A stretch of DNA of 64,000 nt from Pseudoxanthomonas sp. SE1 (GCF_029542205.1 NZ_CP113783.1:3835001-3899000); one strand, 5' to 3'. Shown: positions 1-10,047, counted from the stretch's first letter. Notes: generated by a model not told the origin, from the sequence alone. Numbers and translations are program-made.

Positions 1-1
1 G

Positions 2-784
2 CAGGAAACCCTGGTCAAGGACGTCAAGGCCGCCGAAGCCGCCGAGCAGGCCGCGCGCCACCGCGCAGTCGAACTGACGGTGCTGGCCGAGGCCGAACTG
101 CAGGCCGCCGGCAAGCAGGCCGAAGCCAAGCGCGTGATGGCGGACGGTGTACGTGCGGAGAGCGCTGCGCCCGGCCTGGCGCAGGCCCAGGTGCAGGAAG
201 CGAATGCCGTGGCGATGGAGAAGACCGGCCTGGCCGAAGCACGCGTGCTCGAAGCCAAGGCCGATGCCACCTACAAGCAGGGCAACGCGGATGCGCGCGT
301 GCTGAACGAACGCCTGACCGCCGAAGCCGAAGGTGCGCAGAAACTGGGGCTGGCCAACGCCAGTGCCAGCCAGGCCATGGGCGATGCCGAGGCCAGCAAC
401 ATCGCCAAGAAGATGTCCGCGGAAGCCGAAGGCCTGACCTCCAAGTTCGACGCGATGGGCAAGATGAGCCCGGATGCGCGCAGCCACGAGGAGTTCCGCA
501 TGCTGCTGGAAACGCAGCTGCGCCAGCTGCTGGCATCGATCGACGCGGGCAAGGCCATCTCCCGCGAGAACGCCGAAGTCCTCGCCAGCGCGCTGAAGAG
601 CGCCAACATCGAGTTGATCGGTGGCGACGGCGGCGTGTTCAACGCGTTGACCAGGGGCATTTCGCTGGGCAAGGCGCTGGAAGGCATCGTGGGCGAAAGC
701 CCGATCGCCTCGCAGCTACTGGGTCGCCTGGCGGGCGCCGGCCTGCCAGTGTCCGGCCGCGCGGCCGAAGCGAGCGACGCCTGA
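2..784 (+). CDS. Flotillin-family (SPFH) protein, C-terminal part
   Basis: The open frame runs in from the window edge, so the N-terminal SPFH domain is missing. The 260 visible residues are a long Ala/Glu/Lys-rich helix with repeated AEA-type heptads (roughly the first 150 residues), then a short globular tail ending in Gly/Ala-rich residues. This matches the coiled-coil half of flotillins, membrane-anchored scaffold proteins. An 86-base gap separates it from the giant ATPase gene on the same strand, and the next three genes overlap, so it is probably the first or second gene of a flotillin/AAA+/TelA operon. The family call rests on the heptad pattern and the context, because the diagnostic domain lies outside the window. 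Confidence 0.75.
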   Translation, partial: QETLVKDVKAAEAAEQAARHRAVELTVLAEAELQAAGKQAEAKRVMADGVRAESAAPGLAQAQVQEANAVAMEKTGLAEARVLEAKADATYKQGNADARVLNERLTAEAEGAQKLGLANASASQAMGDAEASNIAKKMSAEAEGLTSKFDAMGKMSPDARSHEEFRMLLETQLRQLLASIDAGKAISRENAEVLASALKSANIELIGGDGGVFNALTRGISLGKALEGIVGESPIASQLLGRLAGAGLPVSGRAAEASDA

Positions 785-870
785 CGCATCCTGCCTGAGC
801 CGGCCGGCGGCACCGTCCGCCGGCCCCGATTTCCGCATCGACCGCCCAGGACGGGCGAGGATGAGGTCCG

Positions 871-3800
871 ATGTCCGATACGCCGAACGCCGAAGTTCCT
901 TCCACCGACACGCAGGTCGATCAGGCGGTCGCCCAGGGCGGCGCCTACGACGTGCTGCGCCGTCGCCTTGACGAGCAGGGCGCGCGGCTGCGCGCCGTGA
1001 CGGAAGGGATCAACACACGCCGCCTGCAGGAATTCGGCGACAGCCGGATGGAGGCCATCGGCCGCCTGCGCATCCGCACCGACCACAATTCGGTCGGCCG
1101 CGACATCGTGCAGGTCGGAGACCTGCTGTTGTTCGGTTTCAACGTCTACATGGGATTGAAGGCGACCACGTCGGTGGCCGACGTGTTCGGCCTCTATCGT
1201 CTGGTGGAGACCGGCGAAGGCTACGACGTGGCGCCGGTCGACATCGCCGCGAGCTTCCTGGGCGAGGATGCCTTCCAACGCGACTTCCGCGAGTTGTACA
1301 GCTACTACAAGGACGCACGGCTGTTGCAGCTGATCGTCCGCGACAGCCGGCTGCTGATGGCGTTCCAGATCGGCCTGAAGAACACCGACGTGCGCGTGTT
1401 CCGCTGGACGCTCACCGCCGATGGCGAGGTGAACTACCTGGACGCGCGCGGCGAGCGCGACATCGTGCTGCCGCCGCCGTTCGACTTCGAGTGGACGCGG
1501 GCGACCAAGGACATGGAGGTCAGCGGCCGCCATCCGCACCTGAATATCCTCGACACGCTGTTCGTGGAGACCATCGGCGGCGACCTGACATTGAAGGTGG
1601 AGAACAACACCGAGAGCGGCGCGGGCGTCTACAGCGAGCCGGTCGAGGACCGGACGCAATCGCTGGACGACGCGCAGATCGAGTTCGCGCGCGTCGGTTC
1701 GCTGATCCTGCTCAAGGTGCTGCCGTACCGCGAGAGCGCGTGGCGCGGCCTTGTGTACAACACCCAGACCGGCAAGGTGACGCGGCTGGATGCCATCGTA
1801 CAGGCCTGCATCCAGTTACCCGAAGACCACGGCATCATTTTCCCGGGCGGCTACTACCTGCAGAACGGCGAGCACAAGGCCTTCGATGCCGCCGTGCAGG
1901 ACATGCAGTACAAGCGCACGATCCGATCGCCGAACGGCGAAGACGTGATGTACGTGTTCTATGAGCGCGAAACCGGCCAGGCCGCGCTGCTGGTCTACAA
2001 CCTGGTGCAGCGGCGCCTGCAGCCGCCCGTGCTCGCGCATGGCTACGCGCGACTGCACGACGGACGCATGGTGCTGTTCCGCGCCGAAAACGACGACCCC
2101 ACCCGCGTCCACCAGATGCAGCTCTGGCAGACGCCGTTCAGTTCGGACGAGTTCGCCGCGACGCGACCGGCCGGCACCTCGTTCATGGCGAAGCTGGGCA
2201 ATGCCGAACTGGTGCGCGCGGTGTCCAACCTGTTCGACCTCGCCCGCGAGATCGAGCGCCCGGATGTCTCCGCACAGCGCTACCAGTTGCTGACGCATGG
2301 AACCCGCCGCCTGTTCGACCTGCACCACTGGATCGACGACACGCAGTGCGACGGTCTGGCGACGCTGCTGCACGAGATCGCCGGCACCGGCGAGTCGGTG
2401 CTGGACGAATACGAGAAGGTGCTGGAGATCCGGCGCCAGTCCGAGACCTCGATGGCGCAGGCACAACGCGACCACCGCGCCCTGCTCGGCCGGCTGCAGC
2501 CGGAGGGATGGAACGGCATCGGCGAATTCGTCGACGCGCTCGGCGCGGTCTCGCGCCTGCGCGGCCATCTGCTGACGTTGCGAGACTATCGCTACATCGA
2601 TGTCCCGGCCATCGACGCGATGGTTGCCGCATTGCAGGAGGCGCACGAACGCGTCGGCGCGGCGACCGGCCAGTTTCTCGCCGACGAAAAAGCGTTGGCC
2701 CCGTTCCAGCAGCGCCTGGTCGTGCTGGATGCGCAGGCCCAGAAAGCCGCGAGTGCGCGCGAGCTGGCCGAGGCGATCGAGACCATGCAGGGCATGGCCG
2801 GCGAGCTGGACATGCTGTCCGAGCTGATGGCAACGCTGCGGATCGACGACGCCACCCAGCGCACCCGGGTGGTCGATGCGCTATCGAGCATCTACGCGAA
2901 ACTCAACCAGACCCGCGCACGCGCCACCCAGCGCCGCCGCGAACTGGGCTCCGCCGAGGCGGTGGCGCAGTTCGGTGCGCAGTTCACCCTGTTCGGCCAG
3001 GCCGTCAGCAACGCGCTGGCGATGGCCACCACGCCGGAGCGCGCCGACGAGCAACTGTCGCGCCTGATGGTGCAACTGGAAGAACTGGAGAGCCAGTTCG
3101 GCGAACACGAACAGTTCCTCGGCGACATCCTGTCCAAGCGCGAGGAGATGCTGGAGGCCTTCGAGGCCCACAAGCAGGCCCTTCTGGACGAGCGCCAGCG
3201 CAAGGCACAATCGGTGCAGGAAGCCGCCACCCGCATCCTGGAAGGCTTGGGGCGACGCACCGAACGCTTCACCACGCCGGACGAACTCAATGCCTTCTTC
3301 GCCGGCGATGCGCTGATCCTCAAGCTGCGCGAACTGGCCGGCCGCCTGCGCAAGCTGAAGGACTCGGTGAAGGCCGACGACATCGAGGCGCGCATCAAGG
3401 GCGCGCGCGACCAGGCCGTGCGCGGACTGCGCGATCGCAGCGACCTGTTCGAAGACGCCGGCAACGTCATCCGCCTGGGGCCGCGCCACCGCTTCAGCGT
3501 CAACACCCAGCCGCTGGACCTGACCCTGATTCCGCGCGGCGACACGCTGGCCGTACACCTGACCGGCACGGACTACCTGGAGCCGCTGCAGGAGCCGGCG
3601 CTGGACGCGCTGCGCCCCTACTGGGATGTCGCGCTCGCGTCGGAGTCGCCTTCGCTGTACCGCGGCGAGTACCTCGCTTGTCGCCTGCTGGACGACGCGC
3701 AAGCCGGCGAAGGTGGGCTCGACCTCGCGCGGCTCGACCACGCCCTGGCCGATCCGGAGGCGCTGGACCGGATCGTGCGCGAGTACGCCGCGCCGCGTTA

Positions 3801-6180
3801 CCGCGAAGGCTACGAGAAGGGCATCCACGACCACGATGCCGCGGCGATCCTGCATGCCTTCCTGCCTCTGCGGAACGCCGCCGGTTCACTGCGACATGCG
3901 CCCAGCGCGCGCGCGCTGGCGGTGGCGTGGTGGTGCCGCGACGGCGCCGCGCCGCAGGAGACGATCGACCGTATACGCGCTGCACGCGCGATCGACGCGA
4001 TGTCGCCGGCCGGCCGCGCCGTGCAGACGCTGCGCGACGAGCTGGCATCCACGATTGCGGCCTGGGTGGAGCACGACGCCCTGTCCTTCCCTGCGACCGA
4101 CACCCCGGCATCCGCCGCCTTCCTGATCGACACCGTCACAGGTGCGGTGCCGACGTTCCGCTTCACCCACTACGCGGACACATTGGTGACGACCCTCCGC
4201 GCGCGCCTGGCTGACGACGCGGCAGGCAGTGTGCTGGCCAGCGCCCTGCAGCGGCTGGAAGGCCGGTCCGCCGCGGCCTGGGCCTTGCTGCGGCAGGCGC
4301 TGGACGCACTGGCCACATTGCCGGAGCAGGCGCACCTGGCGCCGTACGTGTCCGAGGCGATCGCCCTGTTCCGGCATGGCGCGCAGCTGACGCATGTCGT
4401 CGAGCACGTGACACTGATCGGCCATGTCGAGGGACTGCTCGGCGAGCACCCGCGCATCCGCGACGGACGTCTGGCCCTGGCGGTGGACGACCTGCCGGCG
4501 CGCTATGGGACCCATCGCGATCAGTTCGTGCCCGCCTGGCAACGCTACCAGGCGCTGCGCAGCGAAGTGGCGCAGCGCGAACGCGCCGCGATGCGGCTGT
4601 CGGAGTTCAAGGCGCGCCCGCTGACCTCGTTCGTGCGCAACAAGCTGATCAACGACGTCTACCTGCCGGTGATCGGCGACAACCTCGCCAAGCAGATGGG
4701 CACCGTGGGCGAGAACAAGCGCAGCGACCTGATGGGCCTGCTGATGATGATTTCGCCCCCCGGCTACGGCAAGACCACGCTGATGGAGTACGTGGGGCAC
4801 CGACTGGGCCTGGTCTTCATGAAGATCAATGGGCCGGCGCTGGGCCACGAGGTGCGTTCGCTGGACCCCGCCCAGGCACCGGATGCCACGTCGCGGCAGG
4901 AACTGGAAAAACTCAACCTCGCGCTGGAGATGGGCAACAACGTGATGCTGTACCTGGACGACATCCAGCACACGCATCCGGAGTTCCTGCAGAAGTTCAT
5001 CTCGCTGTGCGATGGCACGCGCCGCATCGAAGGCGTCTGGCGCGGCAAGACCAAGACCTACGACATGCGCGGGCGCAAGTTCGCAGTGGTGATGGCGGGC
5101 AATCCGTATACCGAGTCCGGCGAGGTCTTCAAGATCCCGGACATGCTGGCCAACCGCGCCGACATCTACAACCTGGGCGATGTGCTCGGCGGCATGGAAG
5201 ATGCCTTCCTGCTGAGCTACGTGGAGAACTGCCTGACCTCCAATCCCGTGCTGGCACCGCTCGCCACCCGCGACATGGCGGACCTCTACCTGCTGGTCGA
5301 CAAGGCGCGCGGCAAGGAGGTCAGCACCAACCAGCTGTCGCACGCGTACAGCGGTGCGGAGATCGGCGAGATCGTCGCCGTGCTGCAGCGGTTGCTGACC
5401 GTGCGCGACGTGGTCTACCGCGTCAACCAGCAGTACATCGCCAGCGCCGCGCAAGCGGACAAGTACCGGGTGGAGCCGCCGTTCCGTCTGCAGGGCAGCT
5501 ACCGCAACATGAACAAGCTGGCGGAGAAGATCTCGCCGGTGATGAACGCCGCCGAGCTCCAGCAGCTGATCGCCGACCACTACCTGGGCGAAGCGCAACT
5601 GCTGACCACCGGTGCCGAGGAGAACCTGCTGAAGCTGGGCGAGTTGCGCGGCACGCTGACCGACGACGAACAGGCACGCTGGCAGCAGATCAAGGCGGAC
5701 TTCCTGCGCAACAAGGCGATGGGGGCGGACGATGCCGATGTCGGCGGCCGCGTGGTCGCGCAGTTGGCCGACATCGCGGTCGGCCTGCAGCGACTGGGCG
5801 AGCCGGCCCCGGTTCCGGCCCCTCAGCCGGCGCCCTGGGAAGCGCTGTTGTCGGCGCTGCACTCATTGCGGGCGCCAGAACGGGTCGCAGCTGCCACGCC
5901 CACGCCCGCCGTCGACACCGCCCCGGTGTTGCAGGCCCTGCAGCATACGATGGCGCGCCAGGACCAGCTCAATGGAGCGCTGGTGGCGCTGGCCCAGGCG
6001 CTTCGAAACGGTGCATCCCCCGCCGCAGCCGCCGGCACGCGCAAGCCCAAGCCACGCTCCCCGCGTGAAGCGGAGTTCGACCAGGTCATCGCCAGCCTGG
6101 AATTCAGGGAGGAACGGCCGACGCCCACCCTCGACGTATCACCGGCGCGCGTGCGCGACGAAGGGGATGATCCACAATGA
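871..6180 (+). CDS. Giant AAA+ ATPase (DNA-repair-ATPase/DUF3686-like), TelA-associated
   Basis: A 1769-residue protein. The N-terminal ~430 residues look globular. Residues ~505-860 are long charged heptads likely to form coiled coils. A C-terminal AAA+ module spans ~1235-1560 with Walker A GYGKTT at 1298-1303, Walker B LYLDD at 1360-1364, and a sensor-1-like MAGN at 1408-1411. The tail (~1650-1769) is Pro/Ala-rich and likely disordered. No signal peptide or membrane segment is seen, so it is probably cytosolic. Large ATPases of this kind are often labelled DNA repair ATPase, without much biochemical support. It starts after a GAGG-like ribosome site and its stop overlaps the next start (ATGA). 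The flotillin before it and TelA after it suggest a membrane-associated stress machine. The exact role is unknown. Confidence 0.8.
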   Translation: MSDTPNAEVPSTDTQVDQAVAQGGAYDVLRRRLDEQGARLRAVTEGINTRRLQEFGDSRMEAIGRLRIRTDHNSVGRDIVQVGDLLLFGFNVYMGLKATTSVADVFGLYRLVETGEGYDVAPVDIAASFLGEDAFQRDFRELYSYYKDARLLQLIVRDSRLLMAFQIGLKNTDVRVFRWTLTADGEVNYLDARGERDIVLPPPFDFEWTRATKDMEVSGRHPHLNILDTLFVETIGGDLTLKVENNTESGAGVYSEPVEDRTQSLDDAQIEFARVGSLILLKVLPYRESAWRGLVYNTQTGKVTRLDAIVQACIQLPEDHGIIFPGGYYLQNGEHKAFDAAVQDMQYKRTIRSPNGEDVMYVFYERETGQAALLVYNLVQRRLQPPVLAHGYARLHDGRMVLFRAENDDPTRVHQMQLWQTPFSSDEFAATRPAGTSFMAKLGNAELVRAVSNLFDLAREIERPDVSAQRYQLLTHGTRRLFDLHHWIDDTQCDGLATLLHEIAGTGESVLDEYEKVLEIRRQSETSMAQAQRDHRALLGRLQPEGWNGIGEFVDALGAVSRLRGHLLTLRDYRYIDVPAIDAMVAALQEAHERVGAATGQFLADEKALAPFQQRLVVLDAQAQKAASARELAEAIETMQGMAGELDMLSELMATLRIDDATQRTRVVDALSSIYAKLNQTRARATQRRRELGSAEAVAQFGAQFTLFGQAVSNALAMATTPERADEQLSRLMVQLEELESQFGEHEQFLGDILSKREEMLEAFEAHKQALLDERQRKAQSVQEAATRILEGLGRRTERFTTPDELNAFFAGDALILKLRELAGRLRKLKDSVKADDIEARIKGARDQAVRGLRDRSDLFEDAGNVIRLGPRHRFSVNTQPLDLTLIPRGDTLAVHLTGTDYLEPLQEPALDALRPYWDVALASESPSLYRGEYLACRLLDDAQAGEGGLDLARLDHALADPEALDRIVREYAAPRYREGYEKGIHDHDAAAILHAFLPLRNAAGSLRHAPSARALAVAWWCRDGAAPQETIDRIRAARAIDAMSPAGRAVQTLRDELASTIAAWVEHDALSFPATDTPASAAFLIDTVTGAVPTFRFTHYADTLVTTLRARLADDAAGSVLASALQRLEGRSAAAWALLRQALDALATLPEQAHLAPYVSEAIALFRHGAQLTHVVEHVTLIGHVEGLLGEHPRIRDGRLALAVDDLPARYGTHRDQFVPAWQRYQALRSEVAQRERAAMRLSEFKARPLTSFVRNKLINDVYLPVIGDNLAKQMGTVGENKRSDLMGLLMMISPPGYGKTTLMEYVGHRLGLVFMKINGPALGHEVRSLDPAQAPDATSRQELEKLNLALEMGNNVMLYLDDIQHTHPEFLQKFISLCDGTRRIEGVWRGKTKTYDMRGRKFAVVMAGNPYTESGEVFKIPDMLANRADIYNLGDVLGGMEDAFLLSYVENCLTSNPVLAPLATRDMADLYLLVDKARGKEVSTNQLSHAYSGAEIGEIVAVLQRLLTVRDVVYRVNQQYIASAAQADKYRVEPPFRLQGSYRNMNKLAEKISPVMNAAELQQLIADHYLGEAQLLTTGAEENLLKLGELRGTLTDDEQARWQQIKADFLRNKAMGADDADVGGRVVAQLADIAVGLQRLGEPAPVPAPQPAPWEALLSALHSLRAPERVAAATPTPAVDTAPVLQALQHTMARQDQLNGALVALAQALRNGASPAAAAGTRKPKPRSPREAEFDQVIASLEFREERPTPTLDVSPARVRDEGDDPQ

Positions 6181-6881
6181 GCCAGGACGCCATCGGCGGG
6201 ACCAAGGCCCCGGGCCTGGCCACGCATGCCGCCGCCATCCAGGCGCTGGCACAATCCAGCGCCGATGACCTGCAGGCGACACTGCGCGATCTGCGCACCG
6301 TATTGCTGTCGGCTGATCCGCGTGCGCTGCGGCGCAGCGTGGGTTTCTGGGGACGGCTGATCGGCCGTGACATCCGTCTTGCCGCCGAGGCGCGCTCGTT
6401 GCGGGAACGCAGCGGCATCCTGCTGCGGCAGGCTGGTTTCGAAGCATCTAGGCTGCGCAACCAGCACGCGACGCTCGCCACGCACGCGCGGCAATTGCGC
6501 GAAGCCTGTGCGCAGCTGCAACAAGAGATCGACGGACTCGCGCGCCAGCAGGCGATGGAGGAAGGCGACACGCCTGCCGGGTCGTCGCGTCTCGCGCACC
6601 TCATCACGCTGCGCAGCGCGTACGAGATCACGGCCAGCCAGCTGGACCTCGTCGCCGCAAACGCGCTCGCCATCGCCGAGCGCCACGCGCAGCAACTGCC
6701 CCGGCTCACCGTGCTGCTGGACCAGCAGCTGGGCGTCGCCGCCGGTGCCGATCACGGAATGCAGCTATCCTCCGCCATGCGGACGATAGACGCACTGGAA
6801 GCCCATATCGAACACCTGCCCGCGCCGTCCGTCGTACCCGCGACACCAGCGCGTGCCACCCCAGCCCAGGAGGCCCCATGA
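6177..6881 (+). CDS. Coiled-coil protein between giant ATPase and TelA
   Basis: A 234-residue protein whose ATG overlaps the stop of the ATPase gene (ATGA) and whose own stop overlaps the TelA start in the same way, so the three are very probably translationally coupled. Residues ~15-200 are Ala/Leu/Arg/Gln-rich helices without membrane segments. The last ~25 residues are Pro/Ala-rich. I do not recognise a named domain. From its position it is likely a partner or adaptor linking the ATPase with TelA; that is inference. Confidence 0.7.
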   Translation: MSQDAIGGTKAPGLATHAAAIQALAQSSADDLQATLRDLRTVLLSADPRALRRSVGFWGRLIGRDIRLAAEARSLRERSGILLRQAGFEASRLRNQHATLATHARQLREACAQLQQEIDGLARQQAMEEGDTPAGSSRLAHLITLRSAYEITASQLDLVAANALAIAERHAQQLPRLTVLLDQQLGVAAGADHGMQLSSAMRTIDALEAHIEHLPAPSVVPATPARATPAQEAP

Positions 6882-7981
6882 CGACGACGAACCCCGAACA
6901 GACGCTGGTGCCCGCGGCGCTGTCGCCGCAGCTACTGACCGACCTGGGCCTGGAAAACGCTGATATCCCGCGCATCCAGGAGGCGACGAAAGCGCTGCAG
7001 GACATCGCGCCCGGCAATCTGCACACCTACGGCCGGGAGGCGACCACCAAGACCAGTGCCTTCAGCACGCAGCTGCTGGACAAGGTCCGCAACGCCGATC
7101 TGGACAGCAGCGGCGACAAGCTGGGTGAAGTCGTGCGCATTGCGCGCTCGCTGAACCTTGAGTCTTTCCATGGCCGCTCCAAGTTGCCGATTCTCGGCCC
7201 GCTGATCGACAAGATGCGCGCGACCAAGGACGACCTGGTCCAGCGCTACAGCTCGACCAACCGCCAGATCGACCAGCTGATGAGCGACGTGGGCAAGACG
7301 CAGCAGATCCAGCAGCAGCGCGTGCGCGAGTACGACCAGATGCACGACATCGTGCTGGACGAGCGCCGCGAGCTGGGCGTGCACGTGGCGGCCGGCCGCG
7401 TCCGCATTGCCGAGCTGGAAGCGGAACTGGCCTCGCTGTCGGGCCAGGAAGATCCCGAGTCGCGCACCCGTCGCGCCGCCCTCGACACGGCGCTTCGCCT
7501 GATCGACAAGCGCGTGTCCGACCTGCAGGTGCTGCAGCACGCCGCCGACCAGACGCTGCCGATGATCCGCCTGATCCAGGCCAATGCCATCCAGCTGATC
7601 GAGAAGTTCAGCGCGGTACGCGACATCACCATCCCGATGTGGCGCAACCAGTTCGCCATCCAGTTGTCGCTGGCAGACCAGCGCAATGCGGTCGAGCTGG
7701 CCAACGCCATCGACGACGCCAGCAACGAACTGATGCGCAAGAATGCCGAACTTGTGCATTCCACCGCGGTCGGCACCGCGCGCGCCAACCAGCGCTCGGT
7801 GATCGACATCGAGACCCTGCGCACCGTCAACGAGACCCTGATCCGCACGGTGGAGGAAGTCCGCGAGATCCACCGCGAGGGCATGGCTAAGCGCAAGCAG
7901 CTGTCCACCGAACTGGTCGACATGCGCGAAGACCTAGAGAAGCGGCTGGCGCTGCCGACCGGGGGCGGCGCGAGCTCCTGA
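6878..7981 (+). CDS. TelA-family toxic anion resistance protein
   Basis: A 367-residue, almost wholly helical soluble protein whose length and pattern match the TelA family (Pfam PF05816). Recognisable blocks are a central segment around RSKLPILGPLIDKM (about residues 107-120), the conserved region around PMWRNQFAIQ (about 251-260), and the C-terminal ETLIRTVEEVREI block. TelA-type proteins are linked to tellurite, colicin and envelope-stress resistance, but their activity is not settled. The gene is last in a chain with ATGA overlaps and is followed by an intrinsic terminator, so the operon ends here. No ter genes (TerC/D/E/Z) are visible in the window. Confidence 0.9.
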   Translation: MTTTNPEQTLVPAALSPQLLTDLGLENADIPRIQEATKALQDIAPGNLHTYGREATTKTSAFSTQLLDKVRNADLDSSGDKLGEVVRIARSLNLESFHGRSKLPILGPLIDKMRATKDDLVQRYSSTNRQIDQLMSDVGKTQQIQQQRVREYDQMHDIVLDERRELGVHVAAGRVRIAELEAELASLSGQEDPESRTRRAALDTALRLIDKRVSDLQVLQHAADQTLPMIRLIQANAIQLIEKFSAVRDITIPMWRNQFAIQLSLADQRNAVELANAIDDASNELMRKNAELVHSTAVGTARANQRSVIDIETLRTVNETLIRTVEEVREIHREGMAKRKQLSTELVDMREDLEKRLALPTGGGASS

Positions 7982-8016
7982 CCTCCGATATCGCTTTCAC
8001 AACGCCTCGAAAGCAA

Positions 8017-8045
8017 CGGGCCGCCTTGGGGCGGCCCGATTCGTT
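8017..8045. terminator. Bidirectional terminator between telA-like gene and glmS
   Basis: A perfect 9-bp stem (CGGGCCGCC with GGCGGCCCG) around a TTGG loop lies between two convergent genes. Short T-rich stretches follow on both strands (GATTCGTTT on +, TTGCTTTC on -). Confidence 0.75.
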
Positions 8046-8063
8046 TCCGGCGTCCGGAGCAGC

Positions 8064-9890
8064 TTACTCCACCGTCACCGACTTCGCCAGATTGCGCGGC
8101 TTGTCCACGTCGGTGCCGCGCGCGAGCGCGGTGTGGTACGCCAGCAACTGCACGGGAATCGTGTGCACGATGGGGCTGAGCACGCCGACATGGCGCGGGG
8201 TGCGGATGACGTGCACGCCTTCGGATTCGCTGAAGTGGCTGTCCTGGTCGGTGAACACGAACAGCTCGCCGCCGCGCGCGCGCACTTCCTGCATGTTGGA
8301 CTTCACCTTCTCCAGCAGCACGTCGTTGGGTGCGATCACCACCACCGGCATGTCCGCATCCACCAACGCGAGCGGGCCGTGCTTCAGCTCGCCGGCCGGG
8401 TAGGCCTCGGCATGGATGTAGGAGATTTCCTTCAGCTTGAGCGCGCCTTCCAGCGCGATCGGGTAGTGCAGGCCGCGGCCGAGGAACAGGGCGTCGGACT
8501 TCGGCGCGAAGCGCTCGGCCCATGCGGCGATCTGAGGCTCCAGGTTCAACGCATGCTGCACGCTGCCCGGCAGGTGGCGCAGCTGCTCCAGGTAATCGGC
8601 TTCGTGCTCGGGCGTGACCTTGCCGCGCAGCTTGCCCAGCACGACGGTCAACTGGAACAGCGCCGCCAGCTGGGTGGTGAAGGCCTTGGTGGAGGCCACG
8701 CCGATCTCGGCGCCGGCGCGTGTGTAGCAGACCAGCTCGCTGGCGCGCGGGATGGCGCTTTCGGGCACGTTGCAGATCGACAGCGTGTGCTCATGGCCCA
8801 GCGACTTGGCGTATTTCAGCGCTTCCATCGTGTCCAGCGTTTCGCCGGATTGCGAGATGGTGACGATCAGGTGCTTCGGGTTCGCGTACGCGGCGCGGTA
8901 GCGGTACTCGCTGGCGATCTCGACATTGCACGGCACACCGGCGATGGCTTCCATCCAGTAGCGCGCGGTCATGCCGGCGTAATAGCTGGTGCCGCACGCG
9001 AGGATCTGCACGCCTTCGATGTCGCGCAACGCGGCTTCGGCATTGACGCCGAACAGCGCCGGCGAGAAACCGCCGTCGACCACCGCCTCGATGGTGTCGG
9101 CGATCGCGCGCGGCTGCTCGTGGATTTCCTTCTGCATGAAGTGGCGGTACGGGCCCAGCTCCAGCGACGCGAGCGACACGTCGGACACATGCACGTCGCG
9201 CTGCACGGGTGCGTTCTGGCCGTCGAACACCTTGACGCCTTCGCGCGTCACTTCGGCGGTGTCGCCCTCTTCCAGGAAGATCACGCGGCGCGTCGCCTGG
9301 ATGATCGCCGAGACGTCGGAGGCGATGAAGTTCTCGCCTTCGCCCAGACCGATCAGCAGCGGACACCCCATGCGCGCGCAGACCATGCGGTCCGGCTCCT
9401 GGCGGCTGACCACGGCCAGTGCGTAGGCGCCGGTGAGTTCCTTCACGGTACGCTGCAGCGCGGCCAGCAGGTCGTCGCCGCCCTTCAGGTGGTGGTGCAT
9501 CAGGTGCGCGATGACCTCGGTGTCGGTCTGCGACTCGAACACATAGCCCAGCGCGCGCAGTTTCTCGCGCTGCTCCTCGTGGTTCTCGATGATGCCGTTG
9601 TGCACCAGCGCCACGCCGTGGCTGATGTGCGGATGTGCGTTGGCTTCGGTGACGCCACCATGGGTGGCCCAGCGGGTGTGCCCGATGCCGAGGCTGGCGT
9701 TGAACCCCTCGGCGGCGGCGGCGCCCTCCATCTCGGCCACGCGGCCGGTGCGGCGCACGCGACGCACGTCCTGCTGGTCGACCACCGCGATGCCCGCGGA
9801 ATCGTAGCCCCGGTATTCCAGCCGCTTCAGTCCTTCGATCAGTACCGGCACCACGTCGCGACCGGCGATCGCGCCCACAATTCCGCACAT
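8064..9890 (-). CDS. glmS: Glutamine-fructose-6-phosphate aminotransferase (isomerizing)
   Basis: A 608-residue cytosolic enzyme that makes glucosamine 6-phosphate from fructose 6-phosphate and glutamine, the first step to UDP-GlcNAc for peptidoglycan and LPS. It begins MCGIVGA, so Cys2 is the glutaminase nucleophile once Met is removed. The N-terminal half is the Ntn glutaminase domain ([19 protein letters not shown]). The C-terminal half has two SIS domains ([25 protein letters not shown]). It ends in KSVTVE, as expected for the family. A GGAAGA ribosome site precedes the start. A possible -10 box (TAGAAT on the minus strand, 9927-9932) lies inside the half-site array shared with the divergent efflux operon, so the two may be co-regulated. 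Confidence 0.98.
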   Translation of the reverse strand: MCGIVGAIAGRDVVPVLIEGLKRLEYRGYDSAGIAVVDQQDVRRVRRTGRVAEMEGAAAAEGFNASLGIGHTRWATHGGVTEANAHPHISHGVALVHNGIIENHEEQREKLRALGYVFESQTDTEVIAHLMHHHLKGGDDLLAALQRTVKELTGAYALAVVSRQEPDRMVCARMGCPLLIGLGEGENFIASDVSAIIQATRRVIFLEEGDTAEVTREGVKVFDGQNAPVQRDVHVSDVSLASLELGPYRHFMQKEIHEQPRAIADTIEAVVDGGFSPALFGVNAEAALRDIEGVQILACGTSYYAGMTARYWMEAIAGVPCNVEIASEYRYRAAYANPKHLIVTISQSGETLDTMEALKYAKSLGHEHTLSICNVPESAIPRASELVCYTRAGAEIGVASTKAFTTQLAALFQLTVVLGKLRGKVTPEHEADYLEQLRHLPGSVQHALNLEPQIAAWAERFAPKSDALFLGRGLHYPIALEGALKLKEISYIHAEAYPAGELKHGPLALVDADMPVVVIAPNDVLLEKVKSNMQEVRARGGELFVFTDQDSHFSESEGVHVIRTPRHVGVLSPIVHTIPVQLLAYHTALARGTDVDKPRNLAKSVTVE

Positions 9891-9921
9891 AAGCGTGTGT
9901 CTTCCATCTGAGTGAAACGAG

Positions 9922-10004
9922 CGGACATTCTACGTGTCCGGCACTGGACAGGCCCTGTCCGCACGGTGTCCGCGGACACCCGGACAGTCACCCGCACCGG
10001 ACAA
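9922..10004. promoter_or_regulatory. Array of TGTCC/GGACA half-sites (putative enhancer for the NtrC-type regulator)
   Basis: Eight copies of TGTCC or GGACA lie within about 80 bases of the glmS/adaptor intergenic region. They include CGGACA-N7-TGTCCG (9922-9940), TGGACA-N5-TGTCCG (9945-9961), the perfect palindrome GTGTCCGCGGACAC (9966-9979), and single GGACA sites at 9982 and 9999. The array lies about 40-125 bases upstream of the sigma-54 -12 element, a usual place for enhancer-binding-protein sites. The likely ligand is the response regulator encoded downstream (inferred). Confidence 0.7.
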
Positions 10005-10030
10005 CCCCCTTTAAAATCAATCGCTTGTGT

Positions 10031-10047
10031 TTGGCACGCATCCTGCT
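10031..10047 (+). promoter_or_regulatory. Sigma-54 (-24/-12) promoter of the efflux operon
   Basis: TTGGCACG-N4-CTGCT matches the sigma-54 consensus (TGGCACG-N4-TTGCW) at all but one position, with exactly 12 bases from the GG to the GC element. Transcription would start near 10058. This rules out upstream start codons for the adaptor gene and fits the GAYTGA-bearing activator in the same cluster. Confidence 0.75.

Noticed and set aside
2346-4214. 622-residue open frame on the plus strand
   Set aside because: Other-frame shadow of the ATPase gene; Arg/Ala/Gly-rich with no family features.
3886-5862. 658-residue open frame on the minus strand
   Set aside because: Antisense to the giant ATPase gene, which has clear motifs; no domain in the shadow frame.
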